In this document: positions 1 through 11,767 of the stretch, in pieces
Position numbering within the stretch: the stretch's first letter is position 1
Layout: every line of letters begins with the position of its first letter
Assembly: GCA_949357655.1 (NCBI GenBank)
Contig: CASHTG010000008.1
Span: 806,001-870,000 of the forward strand
Source of the DNA: Parascedosporium putredinis
Lineage: Eukaryota; Ascomycota; Sordariomycetes; Microascales; Microascaceae
DNA length: 64,000 bases
Reading direction: 5' to 3'
Notes under the pieces: model-generated
Databases searched by the model: none
Told to the model about the DNA's origin: nothing
The model's input: only the letters and a program-made list of their open reading frames with translations
Translations under genes and position numbers: made by a program

Positions 1-361
1 TAGCTTCCAAAGCTACCGCTGTGGTTTCATCGCGGAAGAACGTGCTCCCCAATACCGGCCTGGAACGCTGTTAGCGCGGAGGCTATGGCGTGTGCGTGTG
101 GCCCTTGACTTCGGTAGACCGGACGAGCTAAGGTTAGGGTCCTCTAGTAGTGCGTGGCCCAGCCCAGGGTGTCTTCCAGTCATAAGTGAGCTGTATGAAT
201 ACCTCCGACGATCTGTGATTGTCTTTGGAAAACGAAAGGAAGTTTCGAGCGCAACCCTCGCATGAATCTACAAAGTGTTACGCAAAGGAGGGGTGTGTGT
301 GTGTCTGGTATGCGACAACATCGCCGTCAGCCAACGCAACCTCATCCAGTCTTCTTTCCTC

Positions 362-390
362 TTCTGTTCTGTTCTGTTCTGTTCTGTTCT
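362..390. repeat. TTCTG pentanucleotide microsatellite
   Basis: Nearly six uninterrupted copies of TTCTG, followed by a poly-T run. It lies in a pyrimidine-rich non-coding stretch and is a simple slippage repeat. Confidence 0.9.
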
Positions 391-3300
391 TTCGTTTTTC
401 TTTTTTTTTTTTTCCTCATCCCCCTTCTTTCTGGCATCTCTGCCTAGGTCCTCTTTTTTAAACATTAACCTCAACTCTGCGTCGTTGCAACTCCAAGCCC
501 AAGGCTCCACCGTCTCTACCCCACACCGTACACGGTGAAATTCGGAAAGCTCAAGCTAAAGCGGGAATGAGGTAGTTCACTTGGGCGTGAAGCACTCACG
601 AGTTCTTGAAACACACAGGGCTACTGGGAACGGTGGCTTAGGGAATGGGTCCCCGGTCTCTTGTCGAGAATTAAATGCCGGATAAGACCGGCAATTCGCC
701 CGTCTTCTCCCATCCTAGGTGGAGAGTTGAGCCTAACCCAAGATGGCATGAATCTATACACTGACATTGCAAAGTGACGAAGAAAGAAACAAAAAAAACG
801 CATGGGCGTAATGAGAGACCCCCTCTATAGCTTTGCCCGGTTCAAGAAAAAGGGTATTTGCTCATCGTGTAAAGGTATCAACTACTGGCCGAGGATCTCG
901 GGAGACCTCTAGAGGCAATACAAACACCTATTTCGTTTCATTGGGGGAGATGGGCTGGCCTAACTATCGACCTCCCCTGCTCCCGGCCCACCTTTCCACC
1001 GCGGTCGATATTCCTGCTTTTAGTGAAGAATCCCTGGCGAGGGAGATTGAAACGCGCCTTAATCAGGCGTCACTTGACGCGAAGCGAGCCCCATCCTTTG
1101 AAACAAAAACCTTGGTCCTCATGCCGCGCCCTCTTCGTCACTAGATATGAGCACGGCAGTGTAGTGAACCATCTCTCTTTCAAAGAGCACTACTCACACA
1201 ATTTGGCACTAGACATTAAAAGAAAATCGCCCGTAGCATGGCTTTGACCCTCTCTCTTCGTCAGAGAGGTCATCGCTGCGCTGCGATGGCTCAAGGTCAC
1301 CAGCACCAAACCTAAGGGGCCATGCCAGGCCCGTCCGTCTCGAGCGGGGTTGGGGCTGGGGCATCACACCGCTCCATGTAGCTCATGGAAATTAAGGTAG
1401 GGTCCAGAGGAAAGTCTATTTGGTTCAAGAAGAATGGGTTCCATCAAGCCAAGATCATGCTTGCCGCGCACCGACAATCTTGTCTGTACAGAGTAAGAAC
1501 AAGTAGTGTGTGGAGAGAATCTGAGAGAGGGTGTAGGTGTGTACGAGGGAGAAAGGAAACTCCAAATAGTGCCCAATCACGCAGGCCCTAAAGTAACAAG
1601 CTCGCGAATCTTGCGACCGGATTACCCAACAAGCTTTAGGAATCTGCAACTGGATTATCCCCCCCCTCCTTTTCCCCTTAGCCTTGGGAGCCTCTCCGCG
1701 TTGAGGGAAGCGCGGACGAAGGGGCGATGGGGTTGGTCTAGACAAGTCTACGCAAGTCGGAGGTTGGAGTCTGGGGGCCCCCTTCTCGTGGATCTCGCCA
1801 TTCAGAATTAGGAATGTTCCAGCAAGATCATCATCTCCCCGGAGATTCTCATGTCACCTCGTGTACACGCGCACCCCCAAGCTCAACAAGGTTGAGGCGA
1901 GGATCAAGAGACAACCAAGGCAAGCAGCCTAGAGCAGCCTTAAACCAGGCCCAAGTCAGGTCCGGGGGTGGAGGAGACTGCCCATGGCCCTGGCGCACTG
2001 GTCGTAGCTGTGGGTCTGATAGCATGCATGCGATGAGCGTGAGAAGCTTAATCTTAAGGGGGATCACGACAGTTGTGACTGGTTCCCAAAACACTAGAGG
2101 TAGCCTTTAGGGCGGTCTTGGCCGGGAAAGACGGATATTCCAAAACCACCGTGCTCTCGCGGGGGATGGTTTGTGGGCTGAGACGCTGGTGAGCCAGGCC
2201 AGGCGTCACATCCCTAGATCCTCCTAGAGGTGAGATTGCGCTTCCAAGCCTAAGATTGCCATGACACTCAACGCAATGCTACGCTGGGAAAGTACGGACG
2301 ACCTGCGCTAAAGACGGGACAGTGAACGGCCCTATAGGGAGGGAGTCAGAAACGCAGCTTGGCTTAAACCCAACCCAGTTCCTTTCCCTCTTTCCTTCGC
2401 GTCAATCACTATCATGAACATCTGTTGAGGTCAAAGTTCAGTGCCCCAGCGTGACCTATTCGTAGTACGGACCCGATGGTGAGTAGTCGCGCGAGACAGT
2501 ACCCGGACCCGAGGAGGTCACTCGCCCAGCCCCGACATCGCTACAGGCACGCCAGATACAATTGCCTGTGGAGCAAGGCAACGTGAGTCTTCGTATCCAG
2601 ATGGACCCCGTCTCTCTGCCAGTGGCCGTAGTGCACGTCGTCCCCCAGCACGAGCTTTTCCTGTCTGGGAACACCTTTGCCATAGTGCAACTGGAAGCGA
2701 CGGTTAGGCAATGCTTATTAAACTCTAGTCTTAGTTGCCTCTATGCCGTTTTGCCATTTAGCACCAAACTTGAGTGGTTTCCCAGCCACGAGACTAGGTG
2801 TCACTACTGCAGGACAACATCCACAAACCGGGTTTAGGCATTTGACAAAAAATGATGAAGAGTCATTGCCGTGGCGAAGCCTTCACGACAGAGGCCCACC
2901 GTCGCCGGTTCAACCTCAGCAATCTATCGTGGTACACCTTGGAAAGAGAGGACTACATACGAGATTATGGTCGCAGACAGGTCTAAGAGTCGGTGGTAAG
3001 CCGCGTGAAGCTCATACGAAGTTTTTTTCTTGCGGCAGGCCATCATGTCGCGACAATGCAACGTTGATAGGGAACAAAAGAGCTCAATGTACGAAGTACT
3101 TCTAGCCTGCAGCTCATTATATTCACATGAGTGCAATCGGCAGTGTGCGTAGGGTGATCAGAATCAAGCTTCATTTCCGCCGCTCCTGCGCAGTTTTGTC
3201 GTCTACGTTGATGCTTGAGGCTTTAGCTTTGTTGCCAGTGGCCACACTTCGCAAGCTTGACGCAACTCAACTCAGCGGCGGGAGCATCGACAAAGTCCTC

Positions 3301-4612
3301 AACCCCCGCCACGGCTGCCGGCTTGCCATTCTCAAGTTGGAAGTCGAGCTAATAACGTTATTAGGCTCTGACGGCAACGAGAGCTGCTCTGGGGAGGGGG
3401 CAGGATGAAGAAAAAAAAAAAAAGAAACTAACATTGAAGCTTGGGGGTGGGGTTGCGGTTCTTCCGGACACCCGCAAACGCAAAGATCCGCACTTGAGAA
3501 CGGTGATGCGGCGAAGCATGCCAGAAAGGGGTGGGTAGCTACAAGTATCTTATCCCCCTTTCATCCCTCCATCCCTCCACCCCTACCTACCTAACCCCTC
3601 CAGGGACTCGACACGACAGCAGCAGGGCGCATCGAGACCCCACTCCCTCGTGTTGCAAAGTTAACCCCGATGGAAAGAGTAGCGCCTAAGAAATACAATC
3701 AGGGGAAGAGCGACGGGGCTAGCGCTGGGGTCTAGAACGGGGGCGGTTGAGAAGGAGCTTCCCCATTGGAGATGGGTTGACGTTGACGGCTTACACGTTC
3801 CCCCTCCCCCAGGAGGGCTTGAGGCCACCGCAGAGACAAGCACAGATGGGCGATGGATACGTCCGATCTCATGATCAAGAAGTGGTTGAGCGATCGCCCC
3901 CTCCAAGTTTTAAGTTTTGGGCAACGCTAGTACTACCGTGGCCATAGGCGGGCGGCGAAGAGGGATCGCGGTGGCAGTGCAAAAGAGAGGCGTTTTTTAC
4001 GGGACCCATTCGAATCCGATGCAGGTGCTAATACCCTCTTAGCCAGGTGGATAACTGCACAAGTCGATCAGGGTTTGTTCGATTTGGGGAAGTTTTGGGA
4101 GGGTTCTCTTCTTCCCAAAGCCAAAAACAGGGTCCCGGTGTGAGAACCAGGGAACCAGTAAGCCTGAAGCTCTGGGGCTTTTTTGCTCTCTTTCTTTTTC
4201 GTTTTCGTTTTCTCCTCCATTCTGTTTCCTTCTTTATTTTTCGTTGGCGTCAACCCGTTCTCAACTGCCTCCTCCCCTCCTCCTCCACTCCTCCCTTCCC
4301 TTTGGTCGTGATGTATGTGTGCGGCACACGCACATACGCAAACGCACACGCACACTCATAGGACGCTCTTCTTCATGGTCGGCTGGTTCCACATGCCTGA
4401 TCGAGAAGCCTTTCAAAAAACTCGTGTTTTATGTACGTAACCACATAACATAATTGCTCGCCTGCCCCTGGCTTCGGCACTAGCAACCTGCTCACACTAT
4501 GCGGCCCACACGGCACTCATCCCTATCGCGGGCCGACCATGTCCCTTTATCGATTTCTTTCTCCTCTTTTTTCTTGTTCCTTTCTTTCGCGTGGGTAGAG
4601 GGGATTTGCTTG

Positions 4613-4630
4613 CTCTCTCTCTCTCTCTCT
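4613..4630. repeat. CT dinucleotide microsatellite
   Basis: Nine uninterrupted CT units inside a pyrimidine-rich non-coding region. No gene is attached to it. Confidence 0.9.
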
Positions 4631-5834
4631 AATAAAGTATGCCCTGCACTGCACAGGCCGGCGCAAGCCATAATATTCCGCGATAGCGCACAGGGAGAGA
4701 CCTTCTTTTAGCGTCAACCGGGAGGTGCAGCTTAGGGGATCGGTTTTAACAAAAGGGGCAGGGTTGTTTGAGGCGGCCGATCGAGGGAGATTTGACATCG
4801 GGGCGCACCTGAGATTGGGGTTGAGACTATTGGGGGAAGCAAATCTGTGAGAAACCAGACCCCTGGCCTCCTCTGCCTGCCGGCGTGACTTGTTCCCTTT
4901 TCCTCGTGCCGCCGGCCCCCTCCACCCCCCCCCTCTCCTTTCATCGTGTTGTTGGTTGCCAGTTATAATACCAAAGGCAGGGCAGAGGCAAGACAGGAAG
5001 GGCAGGCAAAGGGGAAATGATGCAACCAATCAATCTCAGATCGTGGCCTATGCCCGAAGTAGCGTCGGACTCGAGAGCTCCCCCAACATCCCGAGGCACG
5101 TTTCCGTTTCCGACAAGGGCTTAGTCCTGGTTCGGGATCTTGTGTCCCTTGAAGGAAAGTGGAATAGCGAAGGAGGTGGGAATAGGACGCTAAAAACGAA
5201 AGAAAAAAAAAAAAAAAAGAGCGAACAGGACGAACACCATGCAAGCTGTCACACAGGGATGATCTCCAAGGCTGGCAGCGACGGAAGGATTACGCCTCAT
5301 CCGTAAAGTAAAATACCGGTGAGAATTCGCACCAGATTCCGGGTTCTCGCGAGAAACACCAACTTGATGAGGAAAAACGCCAGCCAAATCAACAGATCGT
5401 TGCCCTCTACGTTCAACGTCAGTCGCCACCCCCATAAGGAAACCCACACAATCTCCTATCGGAGACTCAAGCGTTACTCAAGCGTTCTTGGTGGGGTCAC
5501 TGGCAGGCGCACAAAGAACAGAAGGAGAAACAGAGGGGAAAGGGAACAAGGGAGGGGAGGAAAAAGAGAAAAGAAAAAGAAAGAAAAAAAAAAAGGAAAA
5601 GCAAGAAAGCAGGAAAAGCAAAAGGAAACGGCGCTAACCCCTGCAAGATCTAGTATCCTCGGAAGCAGGAGCTTGCTCTGCCGGCCGACGGCGTCATGCA
5701 CAGAGGCACAGACGCGGCCGGTTGGCCACGCTGTTACTTGTGCAACATGGCGAAGAAATCGACTTGTCGTTTGACGAAAAAGATGATACAGTGGATACAG
5801 GCCACTCAATGTCTGTTTCTGTTTCTCGCACATG

Positions 5835-5880
5835 CACACACACATATACATACATACATATACGCATTTGCATATACGCA
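5835..5880. repeat. Compound CA/CATA microsatellite
   Basis: Mixed ACAC, ATAC and ATACAT units. This is simple low-complexity DNA about 220 bp beyond the 3' end of the alcohol dehydrogenase gene. Confidence 0.75.
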
Positions 5881-6100
5881 CATAAGCAGCTCCCTCTTCT
5901 GTCCCTGTTCCTTTACTTCTCTTTCCCTGGTTGAGGGGGCTCAGAAGGATTTTGGCGAGTCTCCCCCAAAAAAAAAGAAATAAAAATAGGAAAAAGAAAG
6001 GAAACAAGCTCAAGGATTTGTGACGGCCGCCACAAGCCCGGAAGTCCGGATTTCGCGGCGATAAGGGACCAGGCGCCCGGCCCTTCCACAACAACTATTC

Positions 6101-7470
6101 CTAGAGCTGTACAACGAATTTCCCAGATGCCTGCCAGTTGTATCAGTACATGATCACCAAGTAGCGAACTGTGTTGGCGCCGGGCTGTGCCCAACTGGCC
6201 GCACAGATGGGGCAGGAGAGGAGGCACCAAGCAGGGAAGACCATGGCGGGGGAGAAGGAATGGAGGAGAGGGGGGCGCGGGGGAGAGCCTAGAGTTCCCA
6301 AAGGGACCCGTGTGACGCCCGACAGGCTCGAGGGAAGAGGAAGGCCCGAGAGAATAGCAAAAGAAAAGAAGAAAAAAAAGTACCGTAGAGAGGCCCTTGG
6401 CCGCCGTATCAAGCCCCTCGAGTTGGATCACGTTGACCACGGGCTTCACCGCCCCCTCCGCACGAATTCTAATGCCTCAAGCGTCTCCGTACGCGTCCCC
6501 ACCAGGGTTCCCACGATCCGGATGCCTCGGTCGATGACGGCCAGAGGATGGAAACTGAGGACCTCGGGAGGGGGCGGTATCCCCACGCAAACCAGCGTGC
6601 CAAAGACCCCAGCACGTCCAACCCATTCTGATACGCCTTGCCCGAGCCCGCCGTGACGATGGACGCCCTGACACCGACCCCGCCCGTCGTGGTGTTCTTC
6701 ACAGAGGCCACCACGTCCGGCTCGAGAGCGTCAAAGTACGCCTCCGCCCCCGACAGCAGGCAAAATTCCTCCTTTCCGGGCCCACGTCCACTGCCGCGAC
6801 GCGATAGCCCATGGCTTTAGCGTACTGGACCGCTAGGCCACCGACGCCCCCGCCCGCGCCGACGACGGCTACCCACTCGCCCGGCGTCGCGCCGCAGGTC
6901 TTGAGCGCCTTGTAGGCCGTCACGCCGCCGCACAGCACCGGCGCGACGAGCTCGTCTGGCAGGTTGGCCTTGTCGTCCGGCAGCGTGAGCAAATAGCGGG
7001 CAGGCACGACGCAGTACTCGGCAAATGTGCCGTCGAGCTTGCGTCCTGAATTGAGCTGCTCGAGGCACCGCGTCTCGCCGCCGGGCTCGCGACAGCAGGG
7101 GCAGCTACCGCACGCGTCCCTGACCCAGGAGACGCCGATCCGGTCTCCGGCCTTGACGATGCTCGGATCTACGCCGCTTCCCAGGGCGACGATGTGCCCG
7201 ACGCCCTCGTGGCCGAGTATGTCACACGTCGGACCAACGTAGCCGGCGGCGAGGGATACATCCGTGCCGCATACTCCCGTGACAGTGAGCTTAATCAAGA
7301 CCTCCCAGGGCTTCGGCTCTGGGATGGGAACGGATCGAATCTCAAAGTTGAACGAACCCTCGGAGCGCTATATGAAAAGACGTAGTGAGCGAGGGACGGC
7401 AAGATGCTGGAGTTGATCGGGGGATACCCACCACCACGAGGGCTGCGCGCTGTGTCGTACGACCTTCCAT
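6101..7470 (-). CDS. Zinc-dependent alcohol dehydrogenase (three frame breaks)
   Basis: Medium-chain zinc alcohol dehydrogenase, oxidising an alcohol to an aldehyde with NAD(P). Three exons are proposed: 7432-7470, 6384-7367 and 6101-6130. The last exon reads ASGKFVVQL then stop, which fits the family C-terminus. Visible signatures are VCGTD and GHEGVG (catalytic zinc), a Cys cluster CGSCPCC with a further Cys nine residues on (structural zinc), and GAGGGVGG (nucleotide binding). The start at 7470 is the ATG whose 13-codon exon splices in phase into the conserved N-terminus. The frame breaks three times at short C runs on the plus strand (near 6776, 6607-6610 and 6452-6456), each repaired by one base. 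It diverges from the vanillyl-alcohol oxidase gene, so its substrate may be a phenolic alcohol or aldehyde; that is inference. It is either a real gene with sequence errors or a decaying one. Confidence 0.85.
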
Positions 7471-7746
7471 GGCTTTCCAATTCGATCAAATCCGGTGGTC
7501 TATGAAGAGCTCGAGTCGTCAAATAATCGGACGGATCGCTGGGCTCGGACACGGCTTTTTGTTCGGCGTCTCCAAGGACACGTCCAAGCCAGAAGCGTCT
7601 GGGCCAGACACCCGGCAGTCGCGCTCCATCCCAGCGTGGTATGTCTCTTTAAGGTCGGCAAGTCGTGATAAGCTCTGCATCTTATTTCTTCCGTCCTCGC
7701 CAATCGCCGGCGACGGATCCAGCCCGCCGGTTCGGTCTCGCAGTGT

Positions 7747-7761
7747 GGCGAATTTCCCGAC
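7747..7761 (+). promoter_or_regulatory. GAATTTCCCG motif copy 1
   Basis: Reads GGCGAATTTCCCGAC. It shares 13 of 15 positions with the copy at 7776 and 13 of 15 with the reverse-strand copy at 7948. It is a candidate transcription-factor site of unknown binder. Confidence 0.4.
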
Positions 7762-7775
7762 ACCCGCGTGGAGGT

Positions 7776-7790
7776 GGTGAATATCCCGCC
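7776..7790 (+). promoter_or_regulatory. GAATATCCCG motif copy 2
   Basis: Reads GGTGAATATCCCGCC and sits in the left arm of the inverted repeat. It begins 29 bp downstream of copy 1 on the same strand, close to three helical turns. Confidence 0.4.
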
Positions 7791-7947
7791 TCCCGCGACT
7801 GCACGCAAACAGGTTCAACACCACACGCAGGACCAAAAAACGCCCTTTGCGGGCACCTACAGCGAAACGGCCCGGCGACCGCGAGGGCCCTTCACCCTGA
7901 AAGAGCGTCGTCGCACATGTTGGAGAGAGAGCGTCAAGAACCGTCGA

Positions 7948-7962
7948 GGCGGGAAATTCCCC
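7948..7962 (-). promoter_or_regulatory. GAATTTCCCG motif copy 3
   Basis: On the minus strand it reads GGGGAATTTCCCGCC, a near-palindromic core (GGGAATTTCCC), in the right arm of the inverted repeat. Confidence 0.4.
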
Positions 7963-8496
7963 ACCTCCACTACAACAACCCACGGCCGACGAGGCTGGCT
8001 GGATGGCTTCCCCCGAGTCTAGCCTTCGAGGGTGCCTCTATGTTGCGTATCTTTCACCTACGAGTCGCGACGAAAACATGGCGAAGAAGAGCACTCGGGT
8101 TGCCGTTTTGGGTCGGCCAAGCTCCCACCCCCGCGTTTTGAGTTCGAGCGACCGCGTGGTGGTCGGCGCATCTGTGATAGCTCGGGTTTTTCATGTGGCG
8201 CGGGGTGGGTGATCCTGGATCCCTCGCGGTGCTTACCTACTGGTGTCACCTCTGTTCTGTGCGCCGATGGCGTTGGGGTCGCGGGAGAGGTTTAAAAATG
8301 TTGGCCTGGGACGGACTGTTGGGCTCGGTGGTTTCTGGGGTCTCGCAGCTTTCTCTGGAGCCCTCTCTGACAGTTGTAGTTCATATAGCCTCCTTCTTCC
8401 TATTCTATCAACCTCTTTGGTCTTTCCAGTTCTTTCTTCATATCCGTTGAAACTCTTGATCTCTCTTCCTTGATCACCGTATATCAGAAAATCAGT

Positions 8497-10465
8497 ATGG
8501 CGAGCCAAGGAGCCTCTAGCCCTCTGACCCTGCCTCCGGGCGTAGATGCGGCAACCTTCCAAAAGTTCATCGACGCGGCGCGTGGGGTTGTCGCCGCCGA
8601 GAACGTTACAGTAATCGACAAGTCAGATCATCTCACGAAGCAGGATTACCTTGACCCTAGCAAGGCCCACGACATGTTTCATATTCTGAGCAAGGAGCAC
8701 TTTATTTCTTCCGCCGTTATCGCTCCCCGCGACGTAGCAGAGGTACAGTCCATCGTGAGGTTGTGCAACGAGTACGAGGTTCCTCTCTGGCCCTTCTCTG
8801 CCGGCCGAAATGTCGGTTATGGAGGTGCCGGGCCTAGGGTGCCGGGCTCCGTTGGTCTTGATATGGGCAGGCACCTGAACAAGATCATCGAGGTAGACGT
8901 GGACGGAGCTTACGCGCTTGTGGAGCCCGGTGTTACCTATACAGACCTTCACCAGTACCTTGTGGACAACAACCTGCGGGACAAACTCTGGATCGACGTG
9001 CCCGACTTGGGGGTGGTTCCGTTTTAGGAAACACCCTTGAGCGAGGAGTTGGCTATACACCTTATGGTAATTGGCTCGATAATACCCCTGCAATGATACT
9101 CAAAACTGACTTATCGTACACCAGGCGATCATTTCATGATGCACTGTGGCATGGAAGGTATGGTGATTACTCTAACTCCTTGTCTATTTTTGATATCCCA
9201 AGCAGCTCGCTAATATCGATCCCTCTAGTCATCCTTCCCGATGGTAGCCTCATCCGCACCGGTATGGGCGCACTTCCGAACCCCAACGCGGACACAAGCA
9301 AACCCCCACGAGCAGGAGCCCAACGCAGCCTGGCAACTTTTCAACTATGGCTTCGGTCCGTATAACGATGGCATCTTCACACAATCCTCTCTTGGAATCG
9401 TAGTGAAGATGGGAGTGTGGTTGATGGTAAATCCCGGTGGATACCAGTCCTATCTCGTTACAATCCCTAGGGATGAGGACCTTCACAAGGCCATCGAAAT
9501 CATCCGACCCCTTCGAACGTCGATGGTTCTACAAAACGTCCCCACAGTGAGGCACATCCTGCTGGATGCGGCCGTAATGGTAAGTAAAATCATGATAACA
9601 CGGTAGTTTTCTCATACATTGAACTAATCAAGCAATCTTGGGACTGTTGTTAGGAAATCGCACAAAGTACACGTCTTCACCGAACCCGCTGAATGATGAA
9701 GAGCTTGACGAGATCGCAAAAAGTTAAATCTTGGCCGCTGGAACTTCTACGGCGCTTTGTACGGCCCCGAGCCCATCCGCGCTGCCATGTGGGCTGTCGT
9801 CAAGCAGGCGTTTTCGACAATTCCAGGCACCAAGTTCTATTTCCCAGAAGATATGCCCGACAACGTCGTTTTGCAGACCAGGCATTTGACCCTGCAGGGA
9901 ATTCCCACGACAACCGAACTTGAATGGGTGTAAGTAGACACATTTTCGTTACCCTTGCCCTTCCTGCCGTCTCATGAGGTAGATTCCGGCTAACACAAAA
10001 ACACAGAAACTGGCTCCCCAACGGCGCCCATCTCTTCTTCTCGCCCATCGCCAAAGTCAACGGAGACGAAGCCATGGCCCAGTACAAGCTCACGCGCCAG
10101 CGGTGCGAGGAGGCCGGCTTCGACTTCATCGGCACCTTTGCGTGGGAATGCGCGAGATGCACCACATCGTGTGCCTAGTCTTCAACCGTGAGGATCCGGA
10201 ATCGTGCCGCCGCGCGCACTGGATCATCACGACGCTGATCGATGATGCGGCGAAGCGCGGCTGGGGCGAGTACCGCACGCATTTGGCGCTGATGGACCAG
10301 ATTGCGGGCACTTACAACTTTAACAATGGGGCGCAGATGCGGCTGAACGAGATCATCAAGAACGCGCTCGATCCCAAGGGAATTTTGGCGCCCGGCAAGA
10401 ATGGCATCTGGCCGCAAAAGTATGATGCGAAGCAATTCCAGATTGCTAGGCCTAAGCAGCTTTGA
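8497..10465 (+). CDS. vaoA: Vanillyl-alcohol oxidase-type FAD enzyme (five frame breaks)
   Basis: Flavoprotein of the VAO/p-cresol methylhydroxylase family, which oxidises 4-hydroxybenzylic alcohols and related phenols (vanillyl alcohol to vanillin) using oxygen. Five exons: 8497-9066, 9125-9157, 9229-9579, 9654-9929 and 10007-10465. Visible are the FAD-binding block PFSAGRNVGYGG, LGNTLERGVGYTPYG, the MHCGMEV and RTGMGALPNPN blocks, and the C-terminal MHHIVC...GWGEYRTHL and PGKNGIWP blocks, all close to fungal VAO. The ATG at 8497 gives MASQGAS before the family N-terminus; an in-frame ATG lies at 8470. One base is missing at each of five places (near 9009-9013, 9303-9307, 9653, 9718-9722 and 10142). 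Four lie in homopolymers of two to five bases and the last needs GG where G stands. Family assignment is firm; the substrate is inferred from similarity. Confidence 0.9.
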
Positions 10466-11767
10466 AGGAGGGTGGCGGATTGGGGGTGACTATGGGATGA
10501 ATGGTAGTTAGTGTAGCTAATCATTACGCGCTTTAATGAACTCTTTTCATATTCTTCTTTTCCGAGGCCGAAATTCCGTATGATGCAGACTTGGGGCGTG
10601 CTATAGTCCAACTTCGTGATGAAAAAGATGTCGTCAAGGTGACAAGGGCGGGAAACGAGATTAGATGAGTTGTTGGAAAAGCCAGGACAACCACTGATAT
10701 ACCGCCCTTATGAGACTGGTACTATACTCGGGGTTCAGGAAGATGTCAGTTGCACAATAGCTCAAAGGAGTTTGTTGATTACGGGTGGCAACGCTATAGA
10801 ATCAGTCGCATAGTGTTGGCGTCTCCTACTCGCTCGGGTTGTGGTTGGCTGGCTCGGAGGTGGTCCACTGTTGTGATTCCAAGAACGGGTCTTTATCTAC
10901 GCTAGAACTGCCTATTGTAGTGCTGACAACTGCAGATCCATGCACAAGGCTACAGATGACGTTGAATCCAAGTTGCCGGTGTTTAGACTGTCGATAGGGA
11001 CGTACAACGCGGCGTTGGTTGGCTTTCCAGCGCGTGAGCTATACTCAACCCTCTTCGCCCTTTGATTCGTAGGATCTGCTACTATGTCCAGGTCTGAGGC
11101 AAGTCAATCCTTTCCTTGCCTGGGCCACCTTTTGGAGCGAGTGGCTTTTTCTCATCACGTGTCTGAGACCACCTGCCTAATGTGATGGGCTGTTCTTCCC
11201 TGCGCTCGGATGGAGGGACGAGGTCCCAATGACCTCCGAATCGCAGATGGTGTGCGGAAGGGGCAGCAAAATTACCCACTTGGTCTTGGTCTCTCGCTAT
11301 GGTTGGGTCCTCGCAATGGGCCAAGCATAAAAATGTAGTGACATGTTACGGAGTCGGTTAGCTTCCCCAACTACAAAAGTTGAAATGGCCCCACGGGGAT
11401 TCGTTCCCTCCCCAGCCTAGCTTTCTGGGAAACCATGTGGGGTGCATGGACCTTGGCCCCTGTCGAGGGCAACACCCGAACTTCGTGGCCGAAAAGCCGC
11501 GGCGGTGAGGGTGGGGTAAAGGGGACGCAACCCTGGGGGTTTAGGTTGAAGAGCTGAGAAGCGAAAGAAGGTGTTTGATTATGCTCTTTTTCGCCTCTGT
11601 TCCTTTTTCTTTTTCTTTCTTCTGTCGATCATCTCATCTCCCTGCATCCGACATGCGCCATATCGCATCCGGGTTCCCACGATTCAGCGAGACGAAAATT
11701 TCACCCCGCGTCCGACCTTTCCGTAATCTCCCGCGTAGGGACCATTCCCCGTAGTCCGAACGGGGAA
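10466..11767. other. Intergenic: VAO 3' side and TF promoter
   Basis: No supported gene. The longest frame is 80 codons. A pyrimidine-rich stretch (about 11583-11645) lies 120-185 bp before the transcription-factor start and looks like a fungal core-promoter or 5'-leader element. Confidence 0.5.

Larger units (their letters stand above)
1..6100. other. Gene-free left flank, low-complexity rich
   Basis: Six kilobases without any reading frame I can tie to a protein family on either strand. The longest frames (about 100-200 codons) are driven by polypyrimidine or polypurine runs and have no consistent codon character. It holds a TTCTG pentanucleotide repeat (362-390), poly-A or poly-T runs near 396-412, 3409-3423, 5203-5218 and 5586-5596, a CA/TG-rich stretch near 4310-4356, a CT repeat (4613-4630) and a CA/TA-rich stretch (5835-5880). 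No tRNA or rRNA was recognised. It may be intergenic DNA, long untranslated regions or non-coding transcripts. A gene with many frame errors cannot be excluded. Confidence 0.5.
7769..7969. repeat. 24-bp inverted repeat, arms 7769-7792 and 7946-7969
   Basis: The left arm runs TGGAGGTGG...CCCGCCTC. The reverse complement of the right arm matches it at 22 of 24 positions (differences T/G and A/T near the middle). The spacer is 153 bp. Similarity stops sharply at both arm ends. It could be paired operator sites, a small foldback element remnant or an inverted duplication. No flanking target-site duplication was seen. Confidence 0.7.
7471..8496. promoter_or_regulatory. Shared divergent promoter, ADH / VAO
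   Basis: About 1 kb between two divergent oxidoreductase genes. Frames here (up to 154 codons) match no family I know. It contains three copies of a GAATWTCCCG motif, two of them lying within a 24-bp inverted repeat, and a pyrimidine-rich stretch (about 8385-8470) just before the VAO start, as is common upstream of highly expressed fungal genes. A shared regulatory region is the natural reading of the layout. Confidence 0.6.

Noticed and set aside
3409..3423. Poly-A run as a retroelement tail
   Set aside because: No upstream element body, target-site duplication or repeat copy was seen.
4000..4040. tRNA-like TTCGAATCC string
   Set aside because: No pairing T-stem, no acceptor stem and no A box nearby, so not a tRNA gene.
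5474..6094. 206-codon frame on minus
   Set aside because: Created by polypyrimidine tracts (runs of Phe/Leu/Ser) and the CA/TA microsatellite.
7519..7983. 154-codon frame on minus in the ADH/VAO promoter
   Set aside because: No family signal, overlaps the inverted repeat and regulatory region, and no splice or start context.
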